Position numbers and translations under genes: made by a program. From Erythrophleum ivorense (lineage: Eukaryota > Streptophyta > Magnoliopsida > Fabales > Fabaceae), in NCBI GenBank assembly GCA_026724425.1, contig JAIUCV010000008.1, positions 26,950,477-27,014,476 of the forward strand: a stretch of 64,000 bases of DNA, read 5' to 3'. Under the pieces are notes generated by a model, which saw only the letters and a program-made list of their open reading frames with translations, was not told the origin of the DNA and did not search any database. Shown in pieces: positions 1 to 11,515 of this stretch. Each line of letters begins with the position of its first letter. The first letter of the stretch is position 1.

Positions 1-1723
1 AGGTAGCTCTCTCCTCTTTCTCTCATGCATAGATGAATGTTTGCCTTGTCTTTGAATGTGGGTATGTGTTTTTAAGCCATGAAAAGTATTCTAGCATGTG
101 TATATGTATTATGGTACCATGATATGATATTATGTTTTCAAATGATGTTTTATATCCTTACCTTGGTTTATTTGAGTGTGGAGAAGCCAAGAACCCTCTA
201 ACCATGGTGAGGATGAGCCAAGAACTCTCAAGAATGGTTGAGACAAAGTTTAGAGTCTCTAAAGAGTAAGGCTTAGTTTAAGGCCTTTAAGAAAAAGGGT
301 AGGGCAAGTCCAATAACCTTGAAGGGAATGGGTGAGACTAATCCACTTATTTAGCAAGCCTATGTATGCTTTATATGACTTGTTCAAATGCCAAGAATGC
401 TTCTTGAATGGTCATAGATTCCATGATGCTCATGCATACATTTTTAAGACTTGTATTGCATTCTTTATGTATGATTGAAAGGGAGATGAGTTATTGGAAT
501 TCTTTGAATCTCATTCTCTCCTCTCCAATATCTTAACATGCTAGGTGGAGCAAATGGGCAAGGTAATAGAAGCCACCAAGTTGGGAGATGAGAGATTGAC
601 AACAAAGTACCTAATTTTTGCTTCTTTTGCAGCCATATGTATGGCACATGATGTAATCCTATGATATAATTGTCGTATAATCATTTTAACATGTGTAATT
701 ACCCAAATGTTTGATGTATATTTGTGTATTGGTGCCAAATGAATGGTAATGTACATTTTGGGTAGTGAATGGCAATTCCAAGTGTATACATTCTTGTGTA
801 TGACATGGGGTGAGAGAGTGAGTTTTAAATTTCTAGGTTTGTGCACCTTTGAGACAAGTTTAGTAGACCATTTTGGTGCTTTCCCATATGCTCAAGTGGC
901 TATGGTTGCCATAGAAGCTAAAATGGACCATTTAGATCCCTTATGAGACACAAAAGTGATCAATTTGCAACCCAATGTCAAACTTTGACCAAATGAACGA
1001 ATTTACTCATGAAATTTGGCCTGCATATAGATCTCATCTAGAGCTTTTTGGGAAGCTAAAGACTAGATTATTTAGAGCTTTGTGGAATTAATTATAATTT
1101 TTCAAAGTTGCATTTTTCTGTTGAACTGATGTAGACACTGTTTATATGGTCAGTAACTTGAGCTATGTTATTTGGGGGCCAAATAGTTTCCAATAAGATC
1201 ACTCCAATTGGACATCTGAGTAGGGAGATATGAATTTTTGAAGTTGGAGGACTGTGCCAGTAGTGACAAGCAACCTTTGGTACTGTTTCATCAATTTCAG
1301 GTAGTTAGAAGTCTCTGTTGTGGTTTGGATTTATTTTTAGCATAAAGTAGACATCTGTAGCTTTCCAGAATGGTATAGTGTGCTTGATTTCAATTTTTCT
1401 TGAATTAGTTATAATTTTTCATAGTTCACATCAAAATTCTGGAATTCCAACCTGAGGCTGCACACTATATTTTCATGTATACCTTCCATTTGCTCAAATT
1501 CTAGGCCACTTCTTCAGATAGTTATGAGTTATATTTGTGTAATTAAATATAAGAATGAGATGGATGAGTCCATATGGCCCACAGGATATGAAATGAAAAT
1601 TTTATTTGTGACGTAACGTAATTAAATTGAATATTTTTAATGATTTTCCTTGGCAAGCTTGCATAGTTAAAGGAAGTGAACCTAGAAATAATATGAGATG
1701 AGTTAGAGAATTACAGTGTTACA
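1..1723 (+). mobile_element. LTR-A copy, 3' part, running in from the left
   Basis: This is the downstream part of a long LTR. It begins at the block AGGTAGCTCTCTCC, which lies near the middle of complete copies elsewhere, and ends with GTGTTACA at 1723. The conserved inverted motif (GATTC-TTT-GAATC) lies at about 483-512. The rest matches the 3' half of the complete copy at 45,092-48,819 block by block. The next LTR-A copy resumes in mid-sequence at 1724, so this copy seems to have inserted into it. The left end is outside the window, so no target duplication can be checked. Short open frames here are not conserved between copies. Confidence 0.8.
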
Positions 1724-3461
1724 ATGTCTATCTTATCTTTGAATGTGTGTATGTATGTGTTAAGCCATGAAAAAGTATTCTAGAATGAACTTATATGCCA
1801 TGGTACCATGATGTTGTTTTATGCATTTAAATGATACTTTGTGGCTTTGCCTTCGTTTGCTTGAGTGTGGTGAAGCCAAGAACCCACTAGCCATAGTGAG
1901 GATGAGCCAAAAACCCTTAAGAGTGGTTAAGACAAAGACAAGAGTCTCCCAATAGCAAGGCCTAGTTTAAAGCCTTTAAGAAAAAGGGTGAGGCAAGTCC
2001 AAAATCTTTGAAGAAAATGGGTGAGGCTAAACCACTTATTTGGCAAGCTTATATATGCTTAGTGTGACTCTTTGAATGCTAAAAATGTTTCTTAAGTGGT
2101 TACATACTCCATGATGTTCATGCATGCATTTTTAGACATAGGTTTGCATTCTTTATATATGGTGGAAAGGGAGAAGAGCTATTGGGATTCTTAAAATCTC
2201 ATTCATTCCTCCCCACATGGCTAACATGTCTAGGTGGACCAAGTGAGCCAAAGAATGGAAGCCACCAAGCCTAAAGGAGGAAGAGTGACAACAAAGTGGG
2301 GAAATTTTCTATTTGTAGCCATATGAGTGGCATATGATGTAATCTCTTATTGTATATGTTGTATGACTTCATGAACACATGTAAATATGTAAATATATAA
2401 TGTATATATGAGATTTAATGTCATATGCATAATATAGCACATTTTGGGTATTGAATGACAAGAACCAGTATATATGCTCTTGTGTATATCTTGGGGTGGA
2501 TGAGTGAATTTGTGAAATCTAGGTTTGTGCACCTTTGAGACATGTTTAGTAGACCATTTTGATGCTTTTCCACGTGCTCAAGTGGCCATGGTTGCCTTAG
2601 AAGGTAAAATGGACCATTTGGAACCCTTATATGACACAAAAAGAGAATATTTGCAACCCAATATTAAGATCTAACCAAATGAACGAATTTGCTCATGAAA
2701 TTTGGCATGATAGTAGGTCTCATTCAGACCTTTTTGGAAAGCCAAAGATCAAATTATTTGGACCTCTATGGAATTAATTATGATTTTTCAAAGTTGGCAT
2801 TTTTCTGTTGAACTGGTATAAACATTGTTCATATGGTTAGTTTTTTGTGCTATATCATTCGAGGGATAAATGGTGTCCAACATTCATAAGATTTTACAGG
2901 CATAAACTAGATATAATAATATTTCTATGGCCACCAAGATCACCCCAATTGGACATCTAAACAGGGAGATATGAATTTTTGAAGTTCATGGATAGTACCA
3001 GTAGTGATAGGCAACCTTGGTTACTATTACATTGATTTGCAATAGCTTGATGTCCTTGTTGTGGTATGAATTTATTTTTACAATAAATTAGATATATTTA
3101 TCTTTCCAGAATGGTATAGTATGCTTGATTTAAATTTTTTTAAAATTAGTTATGATTTTTCAAGATTCATGACAGAAAACTAGAATTTCAGTCCAAGGCT
3201 ACACATTATTTTCATGCATATACTCCATTAGCTCGGGTTCTTGGCCACTTGTTAGGATAATTTTGAGTTGTATTTGTGTATTAAATATGAACATGATATG
3301 GATGAGTCCATATGGTCCACAAGACAGGGAATAAAAAATTTATACACAACGTAACGCAAAATAATTGCATATTTTTAATGTCTTTTCTTTGGAAACTTAT
3401 GTAATCCAAGGAAGTGAGCTTAGAAATGATATGAGATGAGGTAGTTAATTATGTTGTTACA
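1724..3461 (+). mobile_element. LTR-A copy, 3' part (host of the preceding copy)
   Basis: It resumes within the LTR at the block TCTTTGAATGTGTGTATG and runs to a terminal GTTGTTACA at 3461. The order of blocks is the same as in 1-1723: 'gtgaagccaagaaccc', the inverted motif at about 2170-2200 (here decayed to GATTCTTAAAATC), 'tttgtgcacctttgag', then the terminal region. The inverted motif is more decayed than in other copies, which fits an older insertion. Confidence 0.75.
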
Positions 3462-3517
3462 ATAAATATACATACAAGCACTCAAAGACAAGAAAACATC
3501 TAAGCCATGTGTAAGGG
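3462..3517 (-). mobile_element. Short inverted LTR-A fragment
   Basis: The words ACAAGCACTCAAAGACAAG and AAGCCATGTGTAAGGG read as the reverse complement of the LTR-A middle; compare the minus copy near 35,150-35,210. After about 3517 the sequence switches to plus-strand LTR-A. This marks a rearrangement junction next to an LTR end. Confidence 0.5.
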
Positions 3518-4569
3518 AAAACCATTTGGTCACTTTGGTACCCTATATGGAGCCAAAAATGACCGTAATGGAACCCTATATCACTTTTTGGGCAAATGAG
3601 CTCTTCTTGATTTGAGATTTGGCAAAAATTTATAGTTTGTTGAGAGATTTTTGAAAAACTAAAGATCATAATTTTTGGAGGTTTACAGAATATTTGATAA
3701 TTTTTCAAAGTTAAAAAATTTTCTAGTTTTGGTCTGCTACATTATTCATTTGGTCTAAAAATGAATTTTATCACACAGGGCTCAAATGATGTCAAATTGC
3801 CATGAAATTTTATACTGAGAAATTATACATTCACAGTGACTTGTGCCAACTAGAAGCACCTCATTTGGAGGTCTAGAGAGGGAGATATGAATTTTTGAAT
3901 ATTCTATCCAGTATCAGGACCCTTACCCAACCTGGGTTACTATTCTATTGAATTCTGAGGTTTGAGTTACTTGAGCTGGTCTTGAAATATTTTTCCCCTC
4001 TAGAAAAAAGTTCACATATTTCCATATTGGTATCATTTGCATGAATTGGATTTTTGTGGAATTAATTGGACATTTTCAAAGTTTGCTGCAGAATCTGTGA
4101 CAGCATCAGGAGGCAGCTTGACCTCTAGACTTTTTTGGATGTCAAAAGCCCTCTGTGATAGATGTTATGATCTGTGCATATTTTTAGTGTGAAGTAGACA
4201 TCTTTAGATTTTCATAATGGCTAATAATGTGTGATTTTGATTTTTTCAAAATTAGTTATGATTTTCCAAAATTTGGTCAGAAAAAGGGGCAAATCTGGCC
4301 AAAATTAAACCTCCATATTCTATGCTTCTCTTTGGTTTTCATGAGTTGTGGGCATGATTTTATGATGCAAATGAGTTGCATTGAGGAAATTAAATATGAG
4401 AATATATAGTATAAGCTCAAATGGTCCACATGACACCAAATGGAAATTTTAAACATGACGCAATGCGAAAATTTTCATTATTTTAGTCTACCTTTCTTTA
4501 CATTCTCATGGAATTAATGACGTGCAGCTCATGAATGTCATGAAATGAGCTAGAATTTATGGTGTTACA
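3518..4569 (+). mobile_element. LTR-A copy, 3' part, directly followed by a primer-binding site
   Basis: It begins at the block CCATTTGGTCACTTTGGTACC and ends GGTGTTACA at 4569. It is followed three bases later than the usual two-base gap by a TGGTATCAGA motif. That makes it the 5' LTR of an element whose internal region once continued to the right, unlike the solo LTRs elsewhere in the window. Confidence 0.75.
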
Positions 4570-5364
4570 TTTATTGGTATCAGAACAAAGTTTCAAGCTC
4601 TCTCAGATTGGATTTGGTTTGAGGATGTAGCAATTGGGCTTTGTAAAAGGCTTGTATGGCTATAAGAAGTCCTATATGAGACATATTGGGTGTAGGAGAA
4701 TAGTTTGTGGTTTTTTTCATGATGAGTAAGTTGTGGGATGGTCTTAAAGTAGCTAGTGGACATTGAGACAGGTTGGCCTTTAGAGTAGCTTAAGCAGAGC
4801 TAAGTTTGAATGGAGTTAAAGGATCTGACGGCTGGAGTTCTATGTGATATGATAGCTCGCCAGGATTAGTGGCAAGCCCTAGATATGAATGATGAGAAAT
4901 GATCTCGTTGATAGGAAGAGACTTCATAAAGAGAGTAAGTGAGGCCTAATTCTCCCCGACAGTCATACTCAGACCATTCTGAGATATCCTGCTTAATGCA
5001 GAGATAAAGTAGTGATGCAGTGCAATATGAAATGAGACTACAGCTGCACAGGACCAGTTTATAGGGGAATGAGAAAAAGAGTCACCCCCTAATCATAACA
5101 CCCAAATGTCTAAGTGAGTTTTGGAGCCTAAAAGATTAATTCCCTCAGGCTAGGAGTTTGAGTTACAAGCTACACCTTTTAGAGCCCTAACAGCCCAGAG
5201 GTAACAACTAGTTATGTACGAATGAAGCAAAAGATGGAATCCTCTAGCTTGATGATGGGCTAGATATGGGGGTAATGAGACTCGAGTTAGTAGTTAAAGA
5301 TGAGAATCCAATCCATGAAAAAGCAAGCCAATCAGAGGCCATTAGCCGTGGCCAATACTCAGAT
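4570..5364 (+). mobile_element. Decayed leader/internal region of an LTR-A retrotransposon
   Basis: This non-LTR sequence follows the primer-binding site and is compositionally unlike the LTR on either side. No open frame over 60 codons and no recognisable gag, protease, RT or integrase motif is visible. It stops where an inverted LTR-A piece begins (about 5365), so the rest of the element is missing or displaced. The right boundary is accurate to a few tens of bases. Confidence 0.55.
4575..4586 (+). other. Primer-binding site (initiator tRNA-Met type)
   Basis: TGGTATCAGAAC starts 6 bases after the LTR end at 4569. The plant initiator-Met primer-binding site is TGGTATCAGAGC, so there is one mismatch. 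It sets the orientation (5' LTR on the left) and identifies LTR-A as a true retrotransposon LTR. Confidence 0.8.
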
Positions 5365-6166
5365 TTAATCAAAAGAAATCAAGGAGAATGAAGGAGAGGT
5401 GGTGTGAATGGAGAAAGGCATGAAAAACAACCATAAAAACATACCTTTAGCTTAGAATTTCTTCTCCTTCTCTTCCTCTCTTGGTGTGCCCAAAACCCTA
5501 GCTCTCTCTTATGAAATTATGCAAAATTTTTTGATTCCAAATGGAGAGGAAAGTGGGGCACCACCTATATATAGGAGTAGGAATGTGACTTTTTTAAAAA
5601 TTCTAATTTTGCCCTTCATACTTTATATTTTTGTTTCTCCTTCATTTTAACTCCTTTTTGAGAATCGTCTTTTCCATTATAAAATTTAGGTTCTCAATTA
5701 AATGAAATGCCTTTGGAATTACTCAATTCAAAGCTAAAATCTTCCTGAACGAACATGTCAAAGTTCAAGTACACTGATGTTGGAAAACATCCACCGGAGG
5801 GGATTTAACAGTCCTGGGGCTTTCCATAGTTTTTAGGGCCTCTGAGAACCTTGGAGAACTTAAAACTTTCATGTAAAAAGCTTTCCTATGTGAATTCCAA
5901 AATTTGCTTAAAATTACAAAAATGCCATTACATTTCGTAAGCTTTTTGTAAGAAATTATTTCTTCATTCTAGCTCCATTTTTCTTTCCATCTAAGCCTGA
6001 GATTCTCATTTTTAAGAGTCCAGAATGCTTCACAAATTTTTTGGGACCTTAACTACATTATTTCGGGGGACTTCCTTTTATATTCGATGAGTTTCGTTTA
6101 TTAACGGAGAAACTGTACGTTATGTTTCTCACGTTTTCTCTTGTTTTCAAAAAATTGGATGTTACA
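5365..6166 (-). mobile_element. LTR-A 5' (U3-R) fragment, inverted
   Basis: Read on the minus strand it starts at 6166 with TGTAACATCC and continues through the conserved U3 block (reverse complement of CCACCGGAGGGG, about 5790) and a TATA box at 5566-5574. It ends in the post-TATA part. About 800 bases of a roughly 3.7-kb LTR are present. Immediately right of 6166 another LTR-A copy begins in mid-sequence, so this piece interrupts that copy. Confidence 0.75.
5566..5574 (-). promoter_or_regulatory. LTR-A TATA box (minus copy)
   Basis: CTATATATAGG reads nearly the same on both strands. It lies at the position held by TATATATA in every other LTR-A, about 600 bases from the LTR start, and is followed (minus strand) by GGTGCCCCACTTTCC. 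Expected role: Pol II start for the retrotransposon RNA. Confidence 0.55.
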
Positions 6167-6343
6167 CCATGCATGAGAGAAAGGTTAGAGAGCTACCTTG
6201 AAGTAAGAACATAATACTTTCCTCTTGAACTCTTATCCCCTTTTTCGACCAAGCCTTGTTATTAAGTGACCCTTAGTTCTCTTGGCTTAGACATATCAAA
6301 AGAGACATAAATCACTTAAGGAAACCAGCTTTGGCATTATACA
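6167..6343 (-). mobile_element. LTR-A copy, middle part, segment 1 of 2
   Basis: It contains GAGAGCTACCTTGAAG, the reverse complement of the mid-LTR block CAAGGTAGCTCTC. It is cut at 6343 by the solo LTR that follows and resumes at 9948. The last five bases (ATACA, 6339-6343) are the left target duplication. Confidence 0.7.
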
Positions 6344-9300
6344 TGTAATACCATATTATATTCTAACATTGAACCCCTTCTCACAAGTGAGATTATATAA
6401 CTCATTCAAGAAATCTCAAGAAATACATTAAAATAATGAATTTAATTATGTTGCGTAGTGGATAAATTTTTCATTTTGTGTCGCTGGGCCCGATGAACTC
6501 ATCAACAATATTCTCTAATTATTTTTCATACATACAAGTCATAACATTCTCAAAAATTGGTACAAACCACAGATCAAGGGTCAAAACTCCCAAAATTCCT
6601 TCATTTCCTGTGGTTGTACAGTGGCAGATTTTAGGGGCAACTTTAAAAATTCATAAATAAATGTAGAAAAATCAAAATCACACAAACCATAGCTTTTTAG
6701 AAATCTTCGGATGTTACACTAAAAATAATTCCAGGACATAAACATAGCCTTTGGACCACGTTTGACAATGAAAGAGCCACAAAGGTTTGGCTGTCCCTGG
6801 TACTGATACAATTTACTGTCATAAATTTTAAAAATGTCCAATTAATTTTACAAAAATTCAATCCATGCAAATGATACCAATCTAGAAAGCTACAGATGTT
6901 AGCTAGAGGGAAAAAATAACTTCAGACTAGTCCAGGTACATCCAAGGCTAAAAAACAAATCAAACAGTGACACAGATATGACTGGACGTCTAATACCGGA
7001 TAGCAACTTCAAAAATTAATATCTCTCTTTCTAGACATCCAAATGAGGTGCTTCCAATTTTTACAAGTCACTGGGAAGGTCTAGTTTCTCTCTGTAAAAT
7101 TTTTGGCAATTGGACATCATTTGCCCTATGAGTGATGGAGTTTCATTTTGGATTAGAGTGAACAGTGCACTAAACCAAAACCAGAATTTTTGCCAATTTC
7201 AAAAATTCATCAAATATTCTGTAGACCTCCAAATAATACCCACTTCAGCTTTCCAAAAATCTCTTAAAAAGCTCTAGAGGCATGCCAAATTTCAGGCCAA
7301 GAAGAGCTCATTGGATAAAAAGTGATATAGCTCACCAATTTGGTAAATTTTGCCTTTCATAAGGTATCACTTTGGTCCAAATGGCTTTTTTTTGAGTTTG
7401 GCACCCCTTGAGCAAGTTTAAAAGCATGAATATGACTTTTAGGAACTATCCAAGTGGTCCCAAACACCATGCATCTCATTTTGACCATCTCACACTGAAG
7501 AATACATACATTCAAGTGTGCACCCAAGCGTTCAATTTCCATATTTCCATTGTCTTGACACCATACAAGGTTCATACATCATTCGTACATAATATTACTT
7601 TTGTTCATGGCCTTACATTACAAAAATAACATGTACAATATCACTCTCACATTTATACACGAAGAAAAATACAAAAGGTTTAAAGTGTAGCCATTCAAGG
7701 CTCTTAGCTTGCTTTATTTGCTTCTTGTTATCCACTTAGACAATTCAAGATGGAAGGGGAAAAGGGGTGAGATTCCAAGAATCTCAATAGCTCACACACC
7801 CATTCATATAAACATTCAAGGCATATATACATCAAACCATATGTATAGGAGGTTTGGCAATCATAAAGCATGCAAAGTCACAATTTCCATGCCACTCATT
7901 CACATTTAAGCCAAGACCATGTTCTAGGGACTTTTGGTTTTGCCTCATCCCATTTCTAGGACTTTTGGATTTGCCTCACTCTTAGCCTAGGGACTTTTGA
8001 CTTGGCCTCACCCTTCTAAGAGACTTTTGGCCTTGTCTCACCCATGCCATGAGACTTTTGGCATCACCTTACCCTTATGAGCCATTTCCACAGCCATAGT
8101 CATTCAAGAAGACACATTGGTACCAATGTAATGTCAAGGCATCAAGTGGCATGTCATCAAGTCACAAGAACACACACAAGCATCCAATAACATACATATG
8201 CACACAAGAATACAAGGAGAATGAGGTGGAAAGTTACCTTAGATCTATGCAAGCTTTCTTGATCCTTTTCCTTCCCTTTTTTGGTCCCATAAGTGCACCT
8301 AGGTGGGTGGATGTTCTCTTGGCCTAGCCACCATAAAAAACACACAATTATACACTTGAAGCAAGCCAAGAAACTAAACTAAAGCTTGAATACACACTTG
8401 GTCTCATAAGTGGCATAATGGTTCCATAATTGGCGCAATGAAGCAACTCTCATATTTCAAGTTCTAGGCTCCATTCTCTTGTTATTTCTAGACTTCTTGG
8501 GCTCATTTAAGGTCCTTGGAGCCCTCACACATTCACTTACACAATTGAAAAATCAAGTTGCTTCTTAAGACACCATTATAGATACCATTGCTTTGTCTTC
8601 TAATTTGTGTATCTTAAATTTTTTCCAATGGTTTCTCCCATCTTCTAACATCATATAAAGTCCTAAACTAAGGCTAGAACAAATTAAAACACCTCCTAGC
8701 ACTATGAACTAGCCTAGGCTGAGATATGCACCAAGGAAGGACTTCATAAGCTTCTTGATTTTTCCTTCATGGTAAAGCCATTTGGAAGGGTTTCTAGAGG
8801 TCTTAGGAGCTCAAGGAAACATTCAAATAACCAAGGAAATATTCACACAAAATCAGATTTTACAAAACCCTAGAAAACTCCACACTTTCTTAACTTGATT
8901 TCTATTGGTTTTTCTTGGAATTTCTTGCCATATTCCATCTCCCCATGGCCTAAAAACCCTTGTTTCTCTCTTGCTTTTAGAGAGAACTCCATCCCCTCTA
9001 ATGGTTCTGTATGAGGCCAAAATCATACACAAGGAGAAGCAAGAGGAGAAAGCAACATCAGCAAGGATTTACCTTAGGTTTAAGCTTGTTTTCAAGGCTT
9101 TTTCTCCTTAGTTAGCCTCCTTTCAATTAATTTGAACTCTCCCCTTGTGTGCTAGACCAAAAAGAGAATTAATCATCTCAAGAAAACCATAGAAAAAGAG
9201 AAGGAGAAGAGAGGAACAAGATTAGAGGAAGAAAGAGCATGAAATTCCATGGATTTACCTACCTTTTCCTTAATTTTTCTCTTCCTTTTCTTCCCCTTCT

Positions 9301-9942
9301 TGTGTGCTTAAGAGAGCAGATCATATTCTGTATTTTGGGCAGAAAATTTCCTGCTTAAGAAGGTGGGAGAAGAAAGGAGAAGTGTGTCGGAGTTTCTAGA
9401 AGCATACTTTTCCAAAAATTCTAATTTCATCCTTTCGTAATGGCAATTTCATTTCGACTTTATTTTAGCTCTTTTTTTAGAGCCATCTTTTCTATTATAA
9501 AATTATTTAGGTTCCCAATTTAATAAAATGCCTTTGGAATCACTCAAATTGGAGTTAAAACCCTACTGAACAAATTTATCAAAGTTTAGGCTCACTATCA
9601 TTGGAAAACGTACACCGAAGGGGTTTTATTGGTCCTGGTGCTTCCCATGGTTTTTAGGGCCTCTGAAAACCTTAGGCAACTCAAATTTTCTATTTAAAAA
9701 TTCCTCCTATGTGTTTTCCCAAAAATTGTACTTATTTACAAAAATGCCATTATGTTTCATTAGTTTCCATCATAAATTGTTTCTTTGTCTGAGCTCCATT
9801 TTTCTTTTCATCAGAGCCTAGAATTATCATTTTTAGGAGCTTAAGACTCTACCCAAATTTTTCAAGACATTATCTAGATCATTTTAGAGGACTTGCTTTT
9901 ATACGGCTTATTCCGTCATTTATGGAAATTACGTTCGTTACA
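6344..9942 (-). mobile_element. Complete solo LTR-A (3.6 kb)
   Basis: It starts TGTAATACC at 6344 and ends CGTTACA at 9942; on the minus strand this reads TGTAACG...GGTATTACA. Identical 5-bp repeats ATACA flank it at 6339-6343 and 9943-9947. The inverted motif is at about 7766-7795, followed by repeated 'gggacttttgg' blocks (7930-8080). The conserved U3 block lies near 9610. No internal domain separates two LTRs, so it is a solo LTR left by LTR-LTR recombination. It splits an older LTR-A of the same orientation. Confidence 0.88.
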
Positions 9943-9947
9943 ATACA

Positions 9948-11515
9948 TACTTTATGTGAAGCTACTTTGTTCTATGGCTCCATTATACTTCCATACATGA
10001 CCTTATGAAGCAGCTATGAGAATTCATGATCTTGACTCCCATTTCTCATTCATTTTAAGTCTCTTGACTCCATTTAGAGTCCTTGGAGTCATCATAAATT
10101 CATTCCTAAGAGCCTAGACATAAGTTGCTTCTTTAAGTCTCATTATGGAGCCTACACCTCTATCTCACAAACTAAGGCTTCTAAATTTTTTCCAAGGCTT
10201 CCTTTGATGTTCTTCCATCATATTTAATCCCTCTCTAGCCTTAGAAAAATTTAAAACTCTCCCTAAGTGCATGAAGAGCTCTTGGCCTAGACTATGTAAG
10301 CATATAACACCCATGGAGTTTGCTTGCTTTGTCTTAGGGAATTGGCACTTGTGAAGGCTTCCTAGATGTTTTGAGAACTCATATATACCTTTAGACAACT
10401 TAAATTACTACTAGAAAGCTTCATCTTGGCCTAGGTACAATTAAATCCCTAGGTTTGCTAACTTACAATCCAATGCTTCTTATTCAATTTCAATTATATC
10501 TTCTTAATCCTCACACTTCATAACCCTTGGTTCTATCAAGAACACATGAAGAAAAACTCTCTTCCTCACTTTCTCTCTCTAGGCTGAAGCTCAAATGACT
10601 TGGAAACATAAGATTTGGCAAGTGTTTCAAGTAAAGTCTTACCTTAAAATAAAGCTCTCTTCATGTAGATTATTTTTCACCAATTGGTTTCTTGAAAAAA
10701 GCTTCTTTTTGGCTTGGATCAAACCTGAATCTTCAAGTTTTCAAGAAAAGAAAGCCACCATTAGAGAGATCTTAGAGAGAGGAATAACTTTCTTAACTGG
10801 CGCGGGATGAAACGAGACTGTTTACTTACCTAAATGGGAGCTTAAACTTCTTCTCTCTCCTTTCCTTTAATGTCATGCCATGGCTGCTCAAAAATATAAA
10901 AATGGAAGCTTGGAGAAGGTGATGAAGTGTAATCTTACTTAAGAAGCCTCTTTTACAATTTTTCAAAATGATGATTTTGCCCCTATGCACTTGCTTACTC
11001 CGTTTAGGCTCATTTCAACTCCTTTTTGAGAATTGTCTTTTCCATTATAAAATTGAGGTCCTCTAATTCATAAAATGCCTTTGATTTCATCCAAATTTGA
11101 TTTAAGAATTTATAGAACGAACTAGTCAAAGTTTGGGTCAATTGACGCTCTAAAACGTAAACTGGAGGAGTTTAAACCATTCTAGGGATTCTTATGGTTT
11201 TTAGGGCCTCTGAAAAGCCCAAGAAACTTATTTTTTCTATTTAGAAATTCCTCCTTTGAGTTTTTTAAAAAAATACCCAAAATTTTGAAAATGCCACTGT
11301 ATCTTTGTTAAATTCGTTTGGTTATTCTGGCTCCGTTTTCATGGCATCTCTGGTCTTGGATTCTCATTATTTGAAGTCTATATTATTGTTCTAATTTTAT
11401 TAGACCTCAAATCATTTTATCTGGGGGACTTTCTTTTATATCTAATGTGTTTCATACGTTTACAGATAAACTGGACATTATGTTTCTCATGTTTATGGAG
11501 GAACCAGATGTTACA
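9948..11515 (-). mobile_element. LTR-A copy, 5' part, segment 2 of 2
   Basis: This continues the copy broken at 6343. It runs through the U3 block (about 11,150-11,175) to a 5' end at 11,515, which reads TGTAACATC on the minus strand. The first five bases after the solo LTR (9943-9947) are the right target duplication of that LTR. Confidence 0.75.
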
